Origin: Selenomonadaceae bacterium | GTDB taxonomy: Bacteria > Bacillota > Negativicutes > Selenomonadales > Selenomonadaceae | Length of the DNA: 13,553 nucleotides | Direction: 5' to 3' | NCBI GenBank assembly: GCA_017484235.1 | Contig: JAFUTM010000200.1 | Coordinates: 1-13,553, forward strand | Shown here: positions 12,743 to 13,553 of the stretch, piece by piece | Layout: each line of letters starts with the position of its first letter | Numbering within the stretch: position 1 is the stretch's first letter | Made by a program: the position numbers and the translations under genes | The notes under the pieces: model-generated | The model's input: the letters and a program-made list of their open reading frames with translations, nothing else | The model's database searches: none | What the model was told of the DNA's origin: nothing

Positions 12743-13411
12743 TCAAAAATAACGAGCGGCTCCTATATAAGTTGATACCCAATATGATCTACTGAGTGTA
12801 TCTACAGTAACGCCGCGAGATGATGAAGCGTGCATAAACTTGCCATCACCAATATAAATACCAACGTGACTTGGACCTGGAAGGTAAGTGCTGAAGAAAA
12901 CTAAGTCGCCAGGTCTGAGGTCTGTCGTGGATATATGCGTACCTGCATAATATTGTGAGTCAGCAGTGCGCGGAAGCGTAATTCCAGCTTTAGCAAATAC
13001 GTACTTTACATAACCGGAGCAGTCAAATCCACTTGAAGGTGTATTACCGCCAAAAACGTAGCGAATCCCAACATATTCTTGAGAAATTCCGATAATACGA
13101 CGAGCAAGTATATTAGAATTTTGCGAAATGTCCGGCATATCACGACCAAGGAGTGCTTCATAAGTTGCTGGACCGACCAATCCATTAGCTTCAATGCCTT
13201 GCGTTAATTGAAACTGTCTGATTGCGTCAACTGTTGCAGGTCCATATTCACCATCTGCTATAACATCATATCCTAAGTCCATAAGCTGAACTTGAATTTC
13301 TGTAACTTCATTGCCTTGATCGCCCTGTTGGAAAGTATTTTCTGCGGAAGCAACTGTCACTATCGACATCATCAACATTGACAAAATAAAGGTACGCAAC
13401 AAATAACTCAA
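12743..13411 (-). CDS. Secreted NlpC/P60 peptidoglycan endopeptidase with PG-binding domain
   Basis: 222 residues: a signal peptide (about 1-23, ending VASA before ENTF), one peptidoglycan-binding type 1 domain (about 28-90; GDQGNEVTEIQVQL, DGEYGPATVDAIRQFQ, GLVGPATY), a linker, and a complete NlpC/P60 domain (about 102-222). The catalytic Cys131 is in FDCSGYV and His182 in SHVGIYIG; a second His near 194 (FMHAS) completes the usual triad. Such enzymes cut peptide stems of peptidoglycan in the cell envelope. The start is taken as TTG at 13411, eight bases after AAGGAT; a GTG at 13420 is almost in contact with that site. A TATAAT box lies at 13447-13442 but no good -35 is seen. It is downstream of rnpB. 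Confidence 0.9.
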   Translation of the reverse strand: MSYLLRTFILSMLMMSIVTVASAENTFQQGDQGNEVTEIQVQLMDLGYDVIADGEYGPATVDAIRQFQLTQGIEANGLVGPATYEALLGRDMPDISQNSNILARRIIGISQEYVGIRYVFGGNTPSSGFDCSGYVKYVFAKAGITLPRTADSQYYAGTHISTTDLRPGDLVFFSTYLPGPSHVGIYIGDGKFMHASSSRGVTVDTLSRSYWVSTYIGAARYF

Positions 13412-13441
13412 ATAAACCACATCCTTATAAGTATTTGTTAC

Positions 13442-13447
13442 ATTATA
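13442..13447 (-). promoter_or_regulatory. Possible -10 box for the NlpC/P60 gene
   Basis: A perfect TATAAT on the minus strand, about 31 bp before the start codon. The -35 position (about 13465-13470, AGGATT) is poor, so this may need an activator or a different sigma factor. Confidence 0.4.
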
Positions 13448-13500
13448 CTGCTCAAAGATGATTAAATCCTGAAAAATTGCAAAAAAATGAAAATGGAATG

Positions 13501-13553
13501 TCGATAAGCCGGATTCTGTCTTGGAGAGTCATTTATCTGGATTGACTGTTGCC
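13501..13553 (-). ncRNA. rnpB: RNase P RNA, 3' end only
   Basis: The minus strand here carries the conserved 3' end of bacterial RNase P RNA, the catalytic RNA that trims tRNA leaders. On the plus strand it reads as its reverse complement: GATAAGCCGGATTCTGTC at 13503-13520, then AGTCATTTATCTGG (13527-13540), the same order as the E. coli gene end. The 5' part lies beyond the right window edge. T-rich sequence follows the 3' end (13475-13498). Recognition is from memory of the conserved ends. Confidence 0.85.

Overview
The window reads as chromosomal DNA from a low-to-mid GC Firmicute, most likely a diderm member of the Negativicutes (Selenomonas/Megamonas/Phascolarctobacterium-like). The signs are strong GGAGG-type ribosome binding sites, frequent TTG and GTG starts, a class 1B PyrK/PyrD pair, a short cobalamin-dependent methionine synthase without the SAM reactivation domain, a FlgT-like secreted protein, and an RNase P RNA end. 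The genus is a guess. From base 2275 to the right edge every gene is on the minus strand. Only the Orn/Lys/Arg decarboxylase (836-2278) and two antisense RNAs are on the plus strand.

Bases 1-787 hold no conventional gene but are densely organised. About two and a third copies of a ~330-bp cassette lie in tandem. Each cassette has a minus-strand promoter (TTGACA, 17 bp, TAAATT), a short leader with a hairpin that buries the ribosome binding site, a 23-26 residue hydrophobic peptide ending in Ala-Ala, and a minus-strand terminator. A convergent plus-strand promoter (TTGACA, 16 bp, TATACT) drives a ~135-nt RNA that ends in its own terminator inside the last codons of the peptide. This is the layout of a type I toxin-antitoxin system of the TxpA/RatA or BsrG/SR4 kind, repeated in tandem. 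The peptide family is not one I recognise, and this is the strongest candidate for an undescribed system here.

Bases 2275-8472 carry a pyrimidine operon that has been split. PyrK (7726-8472) and PyrD (3122-4036) are normally adjacent subunits of one enzyme. Here they are separated by about 3.7 kb of tightly packed co-directional genes: an MFS transporter, an EcoRI-type adenine methyltransferase, an MntA nucleotidyltransferase antitoxin, a HepT (HEPN) RNase toxin, and an HNH protein that looks like a DUF262-HNH nuclease with its DUF262 core deleted. The last four reading frames overlap end to start. An unrecognised protein with two similar halves follows pyrD.

Bases 8473-13553 hold a GC-rich repeat-bearing spacer, metH with its own promoter overlapping a perfect 16-bp palindrome, a DUF1858 redox-type small protein with a near-consensus promoter and strong terminator, a secreted FlgT-like protein, a secreted peptidoglycan hydrolase (PG-binding plus NlpC/P60), and the 3' end of rnpB at the right edge.
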